The notes beneath the pieces are model-generated. The model searched no databases, was not told where the DNA came from, and saw only the letters and a program-made list of their open reading frames with translations. Source: JBAYST01 sp034932745 (GTDB lineage Bacteria > Bacillota_I > Bacilli_A > RFN20 > CAG-826). From it: a stretch of DNA of 64,000 bases. The translations under genes and the position numbers were made by a program. The stretch spans positions 1-64,000 of the forward strand of contig JAYFOJ010000003.1 in the NCBI GenBank assembly GCA_034932745.1, in the 5' to 3' direction. Shown here piece by piece: positions 7,765 through 17,720 of the stretch. The stretch's first letter is position 1, and the number at the start of each line of letters is the position of its first letter.

Positions 7765-10368
7765 TTATTTTGCATCGTACCAATCTTTTGCAAAATCGCC
7801 GTCTACTTCTAGACCAGCTTCTAACTCTAATGCGTGCTCCATTATATCTTTGATTAATGGATAAACCTTTTTTTCTTCTTCGAGCGGTACTTTAAAGATT
7901 AATTCGTCGTGAATTTGAAGAACCATCTTCGTTTTATATTCGCCTTCAAGAAGGGCTCGATCAATTTTTATCATGGCAAGTTTAATTAAATCAGCGGCCG
8001 TTCCTTGAATTGGCGCGTTCATCGCTGCTCTTTTGGCAAACTCGCGTACTTGGTAATTAGCGTCATGTATTTCTCTTAAATACCTTCTTCTTCCTAACAT
8101 CGTCGAAACATAACCATTGTCCATAGCCTCATTTACGACTCTTTGCAAGAATGAAGAAATCTCTGGAAAGGCTTCGAAAAAGTTGTTAATAATCGTCTTA
8201 GCTTCTTTTGGACTTATTCCGAGTTGTTCTGCTAATCCCCAATCAGATATACCATAAACAATACCAAAATTAACTGTTTTTGCTCTTCTTCTTTCAATAG
8301 ATGTCGGCTTGCGATCGAGATGGAAAATCAATTTAGCGGTGGAAGAATGAATATCTTCGTGGTTTTTAAATATCTCGAGCATATTCTTACAATTAGACAA
8401 CGATGCGAGAACTCTTAATTCGATTTGTGAATAATCTAAAGAGAGAATTTCGACATCTTTTTCTTTACAAAAGAAAGCTTTTCTAATCATTTTGCCTTCT
8501 TCATCGCGAACCGAAATGTTTTGAAGATTAGGATTCGAAGAAGAAAGACGTCCTGTAGTCGTCTGAGCCTGATTGAATTGGGCGTGAATTTTTCCATCCT
8601 CGTGAACGTGTGGCTTCAAGCCTTCGATATAGGTCGAAATAAGTTTTGAATATTTACGATACTCAGTAATCTTGTCGATGATAGGATGTTTACCGCTTAA
8701 ATCGCTTAATACATCACTTGCCGTCGATAGTTTCTTATTCTTTGCGTCTAGGCCTAATTTTGTGAAAAGAATCTCTCCGAGTTGTTTAGTCGAGGAGATA
8801 TTAAACTTTTCTCCTGCTAGCGAGTATATTTCTTCGGTTAATACATCGATCTTGGCCTTGAAATCATCTCCAAAAACGTCGAGGGTTTTAATATCTAAAG
8901 GGAATCCCTCGATTTCCATTTTGGCAAGCACATCAATAAGAGGTAGTTCTAGTTCGTTAAATAGTTTTAAAGCCCCTAGATGCTCTAATTCGTTTGTGAC
9001 TTTTTTATATAGTGATTTAGCAAAGAAAGCGATTTTACACGTTTGAGATTTATTTCTGGTTTCAAGTAAAGAAATCGGTTCACTACTAGAAATATCGATT
9101 CCAAAGACGTGCATAATAGAATCTAAAGAGTTCTTCAACGAAGAGTCGATTAAATACGCCGCAATTAGCAAATCGAAAACAACACCATTTATATCGATGT
9201 TAAATCTCGATAAAGCGACTTTCATTGCTTTAAAGTCATATCCATACTTTTTGATTTTTGGATTGCTCAAGATATTTTTTAGTTCGATATCTTTTATAAG
9301 ATTTTCTATCGTCATGTAGTAATGATTGTTATTTACGTCTAGCGCAATACCGTATATTTCTCCGCCGAAATAATTCTCTTCATCAAAGTCTAAAGCGATG
9401 CCGATTTCCGTTTTGCCATCGATCAGGCCTTTGATAGTGCTAATTTCTTTTACTTCAATTTCTTGCTCGAGAGGATTAGAAATTTTCCATCTCGAAGGAA
9501 TCTTATTCATGAATTGTTTTAATTCGTATCTTTGTGAAAATTTATTAATCGTTTGGAAATCATATCCTTTATATAAACAATCTTCGATTGTGAAAGGCAG
9601 TTTTATATCGGTTTTGATGATTGCTAGTTCGCGACACAATCTACCTAATTCTTGATTGTCGACAATAGATTGGGCAACTTTTCCGCTCATATTTTTAGCA
9701 GCTATTACAATCGATTCAAAATCACCGTGTTCTTGGATTAATTTCACCGCGGTTTTATCTCCGACTCCAGGAATGCCTGGAAGATTATCGCTTGAATCCC
9801 CTCTTAGGCCTTTGTAATCGATAACTTGAATTGGTTCAAAACCAAATGTTTCTTTTACTGTATTAGGAGTCATCACAGCAATATCGCTTAACCCTTTTTT
9901 AATAATATTGATTACAATCTTATCGTCGACTAATTGGAGATAGTCCTTATCGGAAGTATAGATTTCGACATCGTAGCCTTCGCTTTCCGCCAGTCTTGCG
10001 ACGGTACCAGCGATATCGTCTCCTTCATATCCGCATTCTTCAAATTGGAAAATATTAAGTGCTTTTAAAAACTCTCTTACGATTGGAAATTGTTGAACGA
10101 GTTCTTTTGGTGCTGGTTTCCGGTTAGCTTTATAAGACTCTAATTGATCGTGACGGAAGTTCTTTTTCTCGGCATCGAACGCAACGAAAATCGACTGCCC
10201 ATCTTTTAGCGAGGAAATGATTTTGTTCATCATGTTGCTAAAAGCAAAAATAGCATTGGTGGGAATTCCGTCTTTAGTGGACATTATCGTTGTTCCAGGA
10301 TAAGCGGTGGCGTAATAAGCACGATATAAAAGCGAATTACCATCGATGATAATTATTTTCTTTCCCAT
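7765..10368 (-). CDS. polA: DNA polymerase I with degenerate proofreading domain
   Basis: Repair and Okazaki-fragment processing polymerase, 867 residues. The start MGKKIIIIDGN is chosen because GGAGG lies 6 bases upstream, inside the end of dnaE. Domains: 5'-3' exonuclease (1-about 295), a 3'-5' exonuclease fold (about 310-460), and the polymerase. The middle domain lacks a clear DTE and NxxxD catalytic set (it reads ALDFDEEN and KYGYDFKAM), as in Bacillus Pol I. The polymerase has motif A DYSQIELRVLA, motif B RRRAKTVNFGIVYG and motif C QIHDEL. It lies between dnaE and mutM-coaE in a repair/replication operon. Confidence 0.96.
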   Translation of the reverse strand: MGKKIIIIDGNSLLYRAYYATAYPGTTIMSTKDGIPTNAIFAFSNMMNKIISSLKDGQSIFVAFDAEKKNFRHDQLESYKANRKPAPKELVQQFPIVREFLKALNIFQFEECGYEGDDIAGTVARLAESEGYDVEIYTSDKDYLQLVDDKIVINIIKKGLSDIAVMTPNTVKETFGFEPIQVIDYKGLRGDSSDNLPGIPGVGDKTAVKLIQEHGDFESIVIAAKNMSGKVAQSIVDNQELGRLCRELAIIKTDIKLPFTIEDCLYKGYDFQTINKFSQRYELKQFMNKIPSRWKISNPLEQEIEVKEISTIKGLIDGKTEIGIALDFDEENYFGGEIYGIALDVNNNHYYMTIENLIKDIELKNILSNPKIKKYGYDFKAMKVALSRFNIDINGVVFDLLIAAYLIDSSLKNSLDSIMHVFGIDISSSEPISLLETRNKSQTCKIAFFAKSLYKKVTNELEHLGALKLFNELELPLIDVLAKMEIEGFPLDIKTLDVFGDDFKAKIDVLTEEIYSLAGEKFNISSTKQLGEILFTKLGLDAKNKKLSTASDVLSDLSGKHPIIDKITEYRKYSKLISTYIEGLKPHVHEDGKIHAQFNQAQTTTGRLSSSNPNLQNISVRDEEGKMIRKAFFCKEKDVEILSLDYSQIELRVLASLSNCKNMLEIFKNHEDIHSSTAKLIFHLDRKPTSIERRRAKTVNFGIVYGISDWGLAEQLGISPKEAKTIINNFFEAFPEISSFLQRVVNEAMDNGYVSTMLGRRRYLREIHDANYQVREFAKRAAMNAPIQGTAADLIKLAMIKIDRALLEGEYKTKMVLQIHDELIFKVPLEEEKKVYPLIKDIMEHALELEAGLEVDGDFAKDWYDAK

Positions 10369-10369
10369 T

Positions 10370-13300
10370 TTATTCCTCCAAAGGCGAAATATCGAAAGCA
10401 ACATAGTTGATATCTTCTTCGCGCTTTTCCGATTTAACTTTTGCAACAATGATCTTGTTTCTCTTAAGAGAATCTATGCATTTAGTAAAAATAGAAGGGA
10501 AGACAGTAATGTCGATTTCTCCATGCTCGTCGAATATTTTCACAAATGCCATCAACGTTCCGGTTTTTGTCTTGATCGTCTTAACATTTTTAATGATTCC
10601 AGCGACATTAAACACACCTTTTGTTTTAGGTGCTTCGCTAAGTGAAATTACATTCTTAGATTCTAGTAAATCTTTCTTATAGCGTAGAGGATTACTAGAA
10701 AGCATAATCCCAATAGTTTCCATTTCTTTTGCGAGGTTTTCTAAAGGGTCATCAAAGGCTACAGCTTGACGTGGTTTTGGTAGAGTTCCAATATCGAGAT
10801 TTAACGTCCCGTCTTCTTTATAGGTCACATTAGCGTATTGAAACGCTGATGGTAAAGTAGCGAGCAATGAGGCACGAGATTTATTAATCTCATCAAATGC
10901 TCCGCTATCGATGAGACGCGATACTTGATTCTCGGTAATCTTATAAGGGAATAAACGCGAGACAAAGTCGAATATATCTTTGAATTCTCCCTTTTTTCTT
11001 TCGAGTAGAATCGTTTGAATCATCGGTCCAGGAACACCTTTAATCGAACTTAAAGGAAACAATAATCCTTTGTCATTTGCGATGAATACTTGCGATGAGT
11101 GATTAATCGATGGTGGAAGTATTTCAATTCCCATCGTTTTCATTTCAGTGACATAATCGCTAAATTTACTATCATTAGTGCTAGTCGATGTTTCGAGAAT
11201 CGACGCATAGAATTCGAGTGGGTATTTCGCTTTTAAATGCGCCATTTGACACGCAATCATTGCGTAGCAAGCAGAATGCGACTTATTGAGTCCATAATTA
11301 GCGAACTTCATAATCATTTCAAAGACTTCAAGACTCACTTTTTCGGAATATCCGTTTCTTAACGAACCCTCGAGGAAGGTTTTTTCTTGGCTCTTTAATT
11401 CATCAATATTTTTCTTCGATACCGCTTTGCGGAAAATATCAGCGTTTTCTAAAGAAAAACCAGCCATTTTTGTGACTATTTTAATGATTTGCTCTTGATA
11501 AACGATAATTCCATATGTCGGTTCTAATATTTCTTTTAAATCGTCACTAAAATAATTAAATTGTTCTAATCCATTTTTTCTTCTTGCGTAGGTTTCAATG
11601 TATTGAAGAGGTCCTGGTCTAAATAAAGCGACTAGGGCAACGATATCTTCGAAACTGGTCGGCTTCAGTACTTTAATTGCCCGTTTCATTCCAGAGCTTT
11701 CGAGTTGGAAAATTCCCATAGTTCTCGTAGATGCGATGAGTTCAATCGCGTCTTTTTCATCAAACGGGAGATTAAACTTATCGAGATTAGCGTCTTTATG
11801 GTGGGCATTGATTAAATCGACGCAGTTCGAGATAGTTGTTAGATTTCTTAATCCGAGAAGGTCCATTTTAAGAAAACCTTGTTCCTCGAGATAATTCATT
11901 TCGTATTGCGAGATATAGTTACCTTGAAAATCAATCGTTACTGGCATTGCCTCATCGATTGGATTGTTATTTAAAACCACTCCGGCGGCATGCATTCCGG
12001 TTTGGCGTGGAAGATTTTCAATCTTCGAAGCTAAAGAAATGATTTCTAGATAATATTTGTCAGAATCGATTAGACTCTTAAATGCCGGAAGTTGACGATA
12101 AGAATCTTTTAGCGATAAATTTCGATCGAGAAGTCTCTCCGCTAATAGATCGATGTCGCGATTTTCATAATTATAAATACGTCCGATATCTCTAATCGAT
12201 TGTCTTGCTAAAATCGTCGAGAAAGTAACGATGTTTGCCACTTTGTTAATTCCGTATTTAGTTCTCAAGTATTGAACGATTTCATCTCTTCTCGTATCCA
12301 TGAAATCGATATCGATATCCGGCATCGTTTTGCGAGCAGGATTTAAAAATCTTTCAAATAGAAGATCGTATTTAATCGGATCGACCGTTGTGATATCTAA
12401 TAAATAGCTGACTAACGAGCCTGCTGCCGAGCCACGGCCTGGGCCAACTAAGATTCCATTTCTTTTAGCAAAGCTAACGTAATCGCTGACGATTAAAAAA
12501 TAATCGCAATATCCCATGTCCTTAATAATCGTTAATTCTTTTTCTAAGCGCTTTTGATATTCTTCATTTTTATCTAGTTGTCGGTTCTTAAGTGCTTCAA
12601 AGCAAAGTCCCTTTAAGGTTTCCTCGACGTTATCGACTGGGAATTTAAGCATTTCTCCGCGTTTAGCGTGGAAGTTTAGTTTCGATTTATCGACGATTTC
12701 GCTACTTAATTGAATTTCACTTTTTTCGTAAAGTTTCTCGTATTCACCGATTTCCATAAAGTAATAATTACCGGTTTTTTTCTTGTCAGTAATCTGGTTG
12801 TCGTTAGCAATAGCGGTGACGATCTCTAAAACAATTGCGTCATCTTTTTTAACATAGAGAATCTTTGGGAACGCAACACATAGATAGTGGTGGTTAGCGG
12901 CGAATTTTCTGATTCGATTCGCGAATGTTTTTTCGTCTTCATCAGTGATTTCTAATCCAAGATAAAAGTAATCGACTAGCTTTGATAATCCGCTGATGGT
13001 CTTATTAAAATTAACATCTTCATCTTGAAAAGATGTTTTAAAACTTCCCTCGTTAGTGGTCAATATTCCTAATAGACCAGAATGAGACAGTTTTAATGTT
13101 TTTTCGATATCTTCGTTATGACTTAGATCAGTTGATAGTTTCGATAGCAATCGATAACCAGATTCATCTAAAGCATATAGACATAACTTATAACCATTAA
13201 TATCGGCTTCCATTCCGACGATAAATGGTTTCTTGATATCTTCCATTTGCGAAACGAACTCCGGTATTCCGTGCATGACATTTACGTCGCTTAGCCCACA

Positions 13301-13405
13301 ACCATAATAACCAAGGTCTTTTGTAGCCTTGGCGATTTTGTCGATGGTTAAACCACTTTTTAAGAAAGAATAACCGCTATAAACATGTAACGGAGTAAAT
13401 GGCAT
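10370..13405 (-). CDS. dnaE: DNA polymerase III alpha subunit, DnaE type
   Basis: Replicative polymerase subunit; in Bacillota DnaE usually extends RNA primers before handing over to PolC. It is 1011 residues, at the short end. The N-terminal PHP domain is partly degenerate: the usual HxH is HVY (residues 7-9). The polymerase core shows GPGRGSAAGSLVSYLL and PDIDIDF with the catalytic aspartates. The C-terminus carries an OB-fold-like segment (VAGIIKNVKTIKTKTG). No proofreading domain is present. The stop is 1 base before polA, and the GGAGG for polA is inside its last codons. Confidence 0.96.
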   Translation of the reverse strand: MPFTPLHVYSGYSFLKSGLTIDKIAKATKDLGYYGCGLSDVNVMHGIPEFVSQMEDIKKPFIVGMEADINGYKLCLYALDESGYRLLSKLSTDLSHNEDIEKTLKLSHSGLLGILTTNEGSFKTSFQDEDVNFNKTISGLSKLVDYFYLGLEITDEDEKTFANRIRKFAANHHYLCVAFPKILYVKKDDAIVLEIVTAIANDNQITDKKKTGNYYFMEIGEYEKLYEKSEIQLSSEIVDKSKLNFHAKRGEMLKFPVDNVEETLKGLCFEALKNRQLDKNEEYQKRLEKELTIIKDMGYCDYFLIVSDYVSFAKRNGILVGPGRGSAAGSLVSYLLDITTVDPIKYDLLFERFLNPARKTMPDIDIDFMDTRRDEIVQYLRTKYGINKVANIVTFSTILARQSIRDIGRIYNYENRDIDLLAERLLDRNLSLKDSYRQLPAFKSLIDSDKYYLEIISLASKIENLPRQTGMHAAGVVLNNNPIDEAMPVTIDFQGNYISQYEMNYLEEQGFLKMDLLGLRNLTTISNCVDLINAHHKDANLDKFNLPFDEKDAIELIASTRTMGIFQLESSGMKRAIKVLKPTSFEDIVALVALFRPGPLQYIETYARRKNGLEQFNYFSDDLKEILEPTYGIIVYQEQIIKIVTKMAGFSLENADIFRKAVSKKNIDELKSQEKTFLEGSLRNGYSEKVSLEVFEMIMKFANYGLNKSHSACYAMIACQMAHLKAKYPLEFYASILETSTSTNDSKFSDYVTEMKTMGIEILPPSINHSSQVFIANDKGLLFPLSSIKGVPGPMIQTILLERKKGEFKDIFDFVSRLFPYKITENQVSRLIDSGAFDEINKSRASLLATLPSAFQYANVTYKEDGTLNLDIGTLPKPRQAVAFDDPLENLAKEMETIGIMLSSNPLRYKKDLLESKNVISLSEAPKTKGVFNVAGIIKNVKTIKTKTGTLMAFVKIFDEHGEIDITVFPSIFTKCIDSLKRNKIIVAKVKSEKREEDINYVAFDISPLEE

Positions 13406-13421
13406 ACGTGTACCTACGCTT

Positions 13422-13437
13422 TAATATTATCATAGCA
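13422..13437 (-). promoter_or_regulatory. Extended -10 promoter of dnaE
   Basis: TGC-TATGAT on the minus strand (13437-13429). Predicted start is near 13422, giving a leader of about 17 bases with only a weak AGGT ribosome site before the ATG at 13405. It follows the terminator of nrnA, so dnaE-polA-mutM-coaE is probably its own transcript. Confidence 0.5.
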
Positions 13438-13452
13438 GTATCTTTTCTTAAA

Positions 13453-13480
13453 GAAAAAAGGCACCCATGAAGGATGCCAT
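13453..13480 (-). terminator. Rho-independent terminator after nrnA
   Basis: Minus-strand GGCATCC, loop TTCAT, GGGTGCC, then TTTTTTC (13478-13453). It separates ackA-nrnA from dnaE. Confidence 0.85.
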
Positions 13481-13484
13481 ATTT

Positions 13485-14480
13485 TTAACGGAAAAGTTTA
13501 TCTAATTCTTCGATAAATCTTGGTAATTCATCAAGGGAATTGATCTTAGCGCCACTAGCTTGACTATGACCGCCGCCTTCGAACATTTTTGCCACTTCGT
13601 TGATTGGCTTTTCTTTACTGCGAATGGAAATCCGCCAACACTTATCTTTACTATCTTCAGTAATTGAACACCAAGCATTCACGCCGATAATATTAGCGAA
13701 GATATTAACGTTTTCTTTGCCTCTTTCGGTCGTAATATTGAGTTCTTTTTGAATCGCTGAACTTAAGACGTAATAAGCGACTCCATGTTCGGAAACTTTG
13801 AAGTTGCCAAGAACGTATGCGGTAACATATAAATCATCAAGATTTTTCTGATACATTTTTTGATAGATCTCACTAAGACAAATGCCGGTACTAATAAGTT
13901 CTTTTGCGATAGCAAATGTATGAGGACTAGTCGAACTATATTGGAAGCGTCCAGAATCGCCGACTAGAGCGATATAAAAATATTTAGCGGCTTCTTTTGA
14001 AATGACGTAATTACCTTTGAAATTAAGAATCATATTGACCACTAGTTCAGAGGCGGCCGCACATGAAATATCTCTCATAATCGTCTTACAAACATCTTTA
14101 TCTTCTGGATGATGATCGACGACAATTTTGTACTTTGCTTTTTTCCATCTTGGATCTGCAATACGGCTTTCACCAGAAACGTCGACGACGATACCTAAGA
14201 AAGGTGTTTTGAACCATTCGTCATTAAGAGTGTCCATTTCTGGGAATAAACGTGGGGTGAAAGAGACGTGATTGTCGCCGACAACTTTAACAACTTTATT
14301 TGGGAAATTGTCTTTGATCCACGTGGCCAAACCCATTTGTGTTCCTAAAGCATCAAAATCCGGCATGATGTGTCTAAAAATAACGATATGGTCGTATCTT
14401 TTGATTGCCATTAATGCTTTAGCATATTCTTTTTTAAAAGGCTTTCCTTTGGCTTTAATTAATTCATCTATTTTCTTCAT
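13485..14480 (-). CDS. nrnA: DHH-family oligoribonuclease/PAP phosphatase
   Basis: Degrades short RNA oligomers and 3'-phosphoadenosine 5'-phosphate. It is 331 residues. The DHH domain is at the N-terminus (RHIMPDFDALG, VVDVSGES, VVDHHP), giving the metal-binding Asp/His set. The DHHA1 domain is at the C-terminus with FEGGGHSQASGA. A GGAG-type ribosome site precedes the ATG. It follows ackA by 9 bases and is probably co-transcribed with it. Confidence 0.93.
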   Translation of the reverse strand: MKKIDELIKAKGKPFKKEYAKALMAIKRYDHIVIFRHIMPDFDALGTQMGLATWIKDNFPNKVVKVVGDNHVSFTPRLFPEMDTLNDEWFKTPFLGIVVDVSGESRIADPRWKKAKYKIVVDHHPEDKDVCKTIMRDISCAAASELVVNMILNFKGNYVISKEAAKYFYIALVGDSGRFQYSSTSPHTFAIAKELISTGICLSEIYQKMYQKNLDDLYVTAYVLGNFKVSEHGVAYYVLSSAIQKELNITTERGKENVNIFANIIGVNAWCSITEDSKDKCWRISIRSKEKPINEVAKMFEGGGHSQASGAKINSLDELPRFIEELDKLFR

Positions 14481-14489
14481 TTATATCTC

Positions 14490-15692
14490 CTATTTCTTGC
14501 CTTTTAAAAGCATGTTGTATGCATCTCTTGCAATCATAATTTCTTCGTTTGTTGGAATAGTAGCTACTTTAATTGCACTCTTCTTAGTAGAAATTAGCGC
14601 TGGAACACCACGAATTGAATCGTTTAATTTATCGTCGATTTCAATCTTTAACGCATCTTTAATTTCATCGATTACCATCTTACGGGTTTCTGGTGAGTTT
14701 TCACCAATGCCAGCTGAGAAGATAATAAGGTCTGCCCCGCCTAGACGGACAAAGTATTGACCGATAAAATCAGCGATTCTTCTGACAAAGATTTGATAGG
14801 CAAGAATTGCTCGAGGGTTCTTATTGTCCATAGCTTCGAGGATATCTCTTGAGTCATTACTTACTCCAGAAACTCCAAGAAGGCCAGATTCTTTATTAAA
14901 TATTTGGAACATTTCTTCAGCGGTTTTATTCTCGCAAAAGCAGCAGTATTTCATGACGCTAGGATCGATATCGCCGGTTCTTGTTCCCATCATGATTCCG
15001 CCAAGTGGAGTTAAGCCCATCGATGTAGCAACGCATTTACCGTCTTTAATCGCAGTAATTGAAGCTCCGCTTCCAATATGGCAGGAAATAATGCGTGGGT
15101 GCTTAACACCTTCTAGATACTTAAGTCCTTCTTGTGAAAGATATTGATGGCTAGTGCCGTGGGCACCATAACGTCTAATATCGTATTTTTCTGTGTATTG
15201 ATAAGGAATTGGGAAAACGCTATCTTGATCTTCCATTGTTCGGTGGAAAGCGGTGTCGAACACTGCAACAGCAGGTACTTCTGGAAGGGTTTTCTTGAAG
15301 GCTCTAAAGCCGATTAAATGAGCAGCGTTATGAAGCGGTGCTAGGGGAATTAAAGACTCAATCTTATCTTCGGTGTCTTTATCAAAGACCGCCGATTTAG
15401 AGAAGTATTTACCGCCTTGAACCACTCGATGTCCTGTGGCCTTAATTTCATCATAAGATTTAATGATTCCTTCTTTTACAAGACCTTTGAGAAGTAGGGT
15501 AACTGCTTCGGCGTGGTCTTTAATTGGAAGAATTGTTTTATTTTTTTGACCTTTATACTCTAATTTAAAAATTCCATCATCGTGTCCGATTCTTTCAGCT
15601 ATTCCTGAACAAATAACCGTTTCTTCAGGCATTTCGTAGAGTTTGAATTTCAAACTCGAACTGCCGGCGTTAATCGCCATTACTTTTGCCAT
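14490..15692 (-). CDS. ackA: Acetate kinase
   Basis: Makes acetate and ATP from acetyl phosphate, the main substrate-level ATP step of a fermenter. It is 400 residues, full length. Motifs: AINAGSSSLKFKLYE at the N-terminus, GHRVVQGG, VAVFDTAFH (catalytic Asp), YGAHGTSHQY, CHIGSGAS, and FSAGIGENS. CGGAGGA lies 8 bases before the ATG. No pta gene is in this window. Confidence 0.97.
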   Translation of the reverse strand: MAKVMAINAGSSSLKFKLYEMPEETVICSGIAERIGHDDGIFKLEYKGQKNKTILPIKDHAEAVTLLLKGLVKEGIIKSYDEIKATGHRVVQGGKYFSKSAVFDKDTEDKIESLIPLAPLHNAAHLIGFRAFKKTLPEVPAVAVFDTAFHRTMEDQDSVFPIPYQYTEKYDIRRYGAHGTSHQYLSQEGLKYLEGVKHPRIISCHIGSGASITAIKDGKCVATSMGLTPLGGIMMGTRTGDIDPSVMKYCCFCENKTAEEMFQIFNKESGLLGVSGVSNDSRDILEAMDNKNPRAILAYQIFVRRIADFIGQYFVRLGGADLIIFSAGIGENSPETRKMVIDEIKDALKIEIDDKLNDSIRGVPALISTKKSAIKVATIPTNEEIMIARDAYNMLLKGKK

Positions 15693-15720
15693 TTGATATC
15701 CTCCGAATTGTCGTTTTTAT

Positions 15721-15749
15721 ATTATTACATAAAGGTATTATTCTTTCAA
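15721..15749 (-). promoter_or_regulatory. Candidate promoter of ackA
   Basis: TTGAAA (15749-15744), 17-base spacer, AATAAT (15726-15721) on the minus strand, about 30 bases before the ackA ATG. The -10 matches the consensus at five of six positions. Confidence 0.45.
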
Positions 15750-15856
15750 TGAATTGAAACCTATTAGTTTTTTTCTTGTCGTCTATTCGTTTTCTTTTAT
15801 GTAATTACTTTATTTAGTGTGAACTTTTATATAAAATAAAAGGCACAGAGGAAACT

Positions 15857-17701
15857 ATGGCGTTTGGAATATTGTACGATTTCTTAATGGGACAGACAAT
15901 CAAAGCATATGAATACTTTGGTGCTCATTTTGAAACTAAATTAATTGGAAAAAAGAAAGTAAATGGCGTTACTTTCCGTTTATACGCTCCACTTGCTAGC
16001 GATGTATCAGTCGTCGGTGAATGGAATTCATGGGATGTCGGTATCAACAAAATGAATAAAGTAGACGACGCTGGTGTTTTCGAACTCTTTATTCCTAACT
16101 TAGTCGACTACCAAAATTATAAATTCCATTTTAAAGATGCAACTGGTAAATACATCGATAAGGCTGATCCATTTGCGTTTTATTCTGAATTAAAGCCCGG
16201 AACTTGTTCTCGGCTTTTCGATTATCAAAACTTTGCTTGGCACGATGAAACTTATTTAAAGGCAAGAAATCGGAATTTTAACAGTCCGATGTCGATATAT
16301 GAAATTCATCTTGGTTCTTGGAAAGGATTAGTGGATGGCAAAATGCTTTCTTATGAGCAAATCGCTGATTACCTTATTCCTTATATCAAGGCTCTTGGAT
16401 TTACCCATGTCGAAATTATGCCAATCACACAATATCCATTTGATGGAAGCTGGGGATATCAAGCAACTGGTTTCTTTTCGGTCGATTCCCGCTATGGGAA
16501 TCCAAAACAATTAATGTCATTCGTCGACCGACTTCATCAAGCTGGGATCGGCGTTATTCTCGACTTTGCACCAGTCCATTTTGCTAATGATGCTTTTGGT
16601 TTAGTTAAATTCGATGGTACTAATCTATACGAATACGATAATGATATGAGAGTTTCCCCATGGGGAAGTATGCAGTTTGATTTAGGAAAAGATCCAGTTC
16701 GTTCATTCTTGATGAGTGCGATGAATTACTTTGTTGAAGTGCTCCATTTCGATGGAATTAGAGTGGACGCTGTTAGTAACATCATCTTTTATCACGGTAA
16801 TAAACAAAGAGGGACTAACGATGGGGCTATCGAATTTATTAAAAGACTCAATGCTAAAATTCATATCGACCATCCATCGGTGATGATGATTGCAGAAGAT
16901 TCATCTGATTTTTATGGTGTAACAAAAGACACCACTAAAGGCGGACTTGGTTTCGACTATAAATGGGACTTAGGGTGGATGAATGACACGCTTAAATATT
17001 ACTCGCTAGATCCAATCTACAAAAAATATGATCACAACAAACTAACCTTCTCGATGGCGTATTTCTTTAATGAGAATTTTCTTCTACCTTTTTCTCACGA
17101 TGAAGTCGTTCATGGTAAAGGAACATTAATTAATAAATTACATGGTACATACGAAGAAAAATTTGCGTTATTAAGAAATCTTTTCACATATCAATTCGCG
17201 CATCCTGGTAAGAAACTTAATTTTATGGGTAATGAAATCGGCAGTTTCGACGAATGGGATGAATCGAAATCTCTTCCTTGGGATTTAAAGAAGTATCCAG
17301 CTCACGACTCTATTTCACGACTAATTCGCGATTTAAACTTAATTTACCGCTACGAAAAAGCGATGTATTTTGAAGAATTCAATCCGATTAACTTTAAATG
17401 GCTAATGGTCGACAATTCTTCTGATAGTGTTTTTGCCTTTGAAAGAAGATATCAAAACGAAGTTTTAGTCTTCGTGTTTAACATGACTCCGAATTACTAT
17501 GACTCATATGAACTTCCAATTAATGAACAAGGCACATATACGGAGATATTTAACTCCGATAAAGATGTTTACGGTGGAAGCAATCAATATAACGGACTTC
17601 CTCTTACTACAGAAAGGTTTGGCCAAGAGAATAAGCCATATCATATAAAAGTAAAACTCGCTTCATTTGGAGCGATGATATTTAAAAAAATCACCAAGTA
17701 G
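15857..17701 (+). CDS. glgB: 1,4-alpha-glucan branching enzyme
   Basis: Introduces alpha-1,6 branches into glycogen. It is 614 residues, with an N-terminal CBM48 (FRLYAPLASDVSVVGEWNSWD, residues about 40-60) and then a GH13 barrel. The catalytic set is visible: nucleophile Asp in FDGIRVDAVSN, acid/base Glu in MIAEDSSD, and the transition-state Asp in SHDEVVHGKG. A C-terminal beta domain ends the protein. AGAGGA precedes the ATG. glgP follows after 19 bases. No glgC or glgA is in the window, so synthesis genes must lie elsewhere or polymer supply differs. Confidence 0.96.
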   Translation: MAFGILYDFLMGQTIKAYEYFGAHFETKLIGKKKVNGVTFRLYAPLASDVSVVGEWNSWDVGINKMNKVDDAGVFELFIPNLVDYQNYKFHFKDATGKYIDKADPFAFYSELKPGTCSRLFDYQNFAWHDETYLKARNRNFNSPMSIYEIHLGSWKGLVDGKMLSYEQIADYLIPYIKALGFTHVEIMPITQYPFDGSWGYQATGFFSVDSRYGNPKQLMSFVDRLHQAGIGVILDFAPVHFANDAFGLVKFDGTNLYEYDNDMRVSPWGSMQFDLGKDPVRSFLMSAMNYFVEVLHFDGIRVDAVSNIIFYHGNKQRGTNDGAIEFIKRLNAKIHIDHPSVMMIAEDSSDFYGVTKDTTKGGLGFDYKWDLGWMNDTLKYYSLDPIYKKYDHNKLTFSMAYFFNENFLLPFSHDEVVHGKGTLINKLHGTYEEKFALLRNLFTYQFAHPGKKLNFMGNEIGSFDEWDESKSLPWDLKKYPAHDSISRLIRDLNLIYRYEKAMYFEEFNPINFKWLMVDNSSDSVFAFERRYQNEVLVFVFNMTPNYYDSYELPINEQGTYTEIFNSDKDVYGGSNQYNGLPLTTERFGQENKPYHIKVKLASFGAMIFKKITK

Positions 17702-17720
17702 TGGTCTTAGAAAGGATAAT

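Noticed and set aside
14272..14760. A 162-codon plus-strand frame across nrnA and ackA
   Set aside because: It crosses the boundary of two well-supported minus-strand genes; hydrophobicity arises from the complement.
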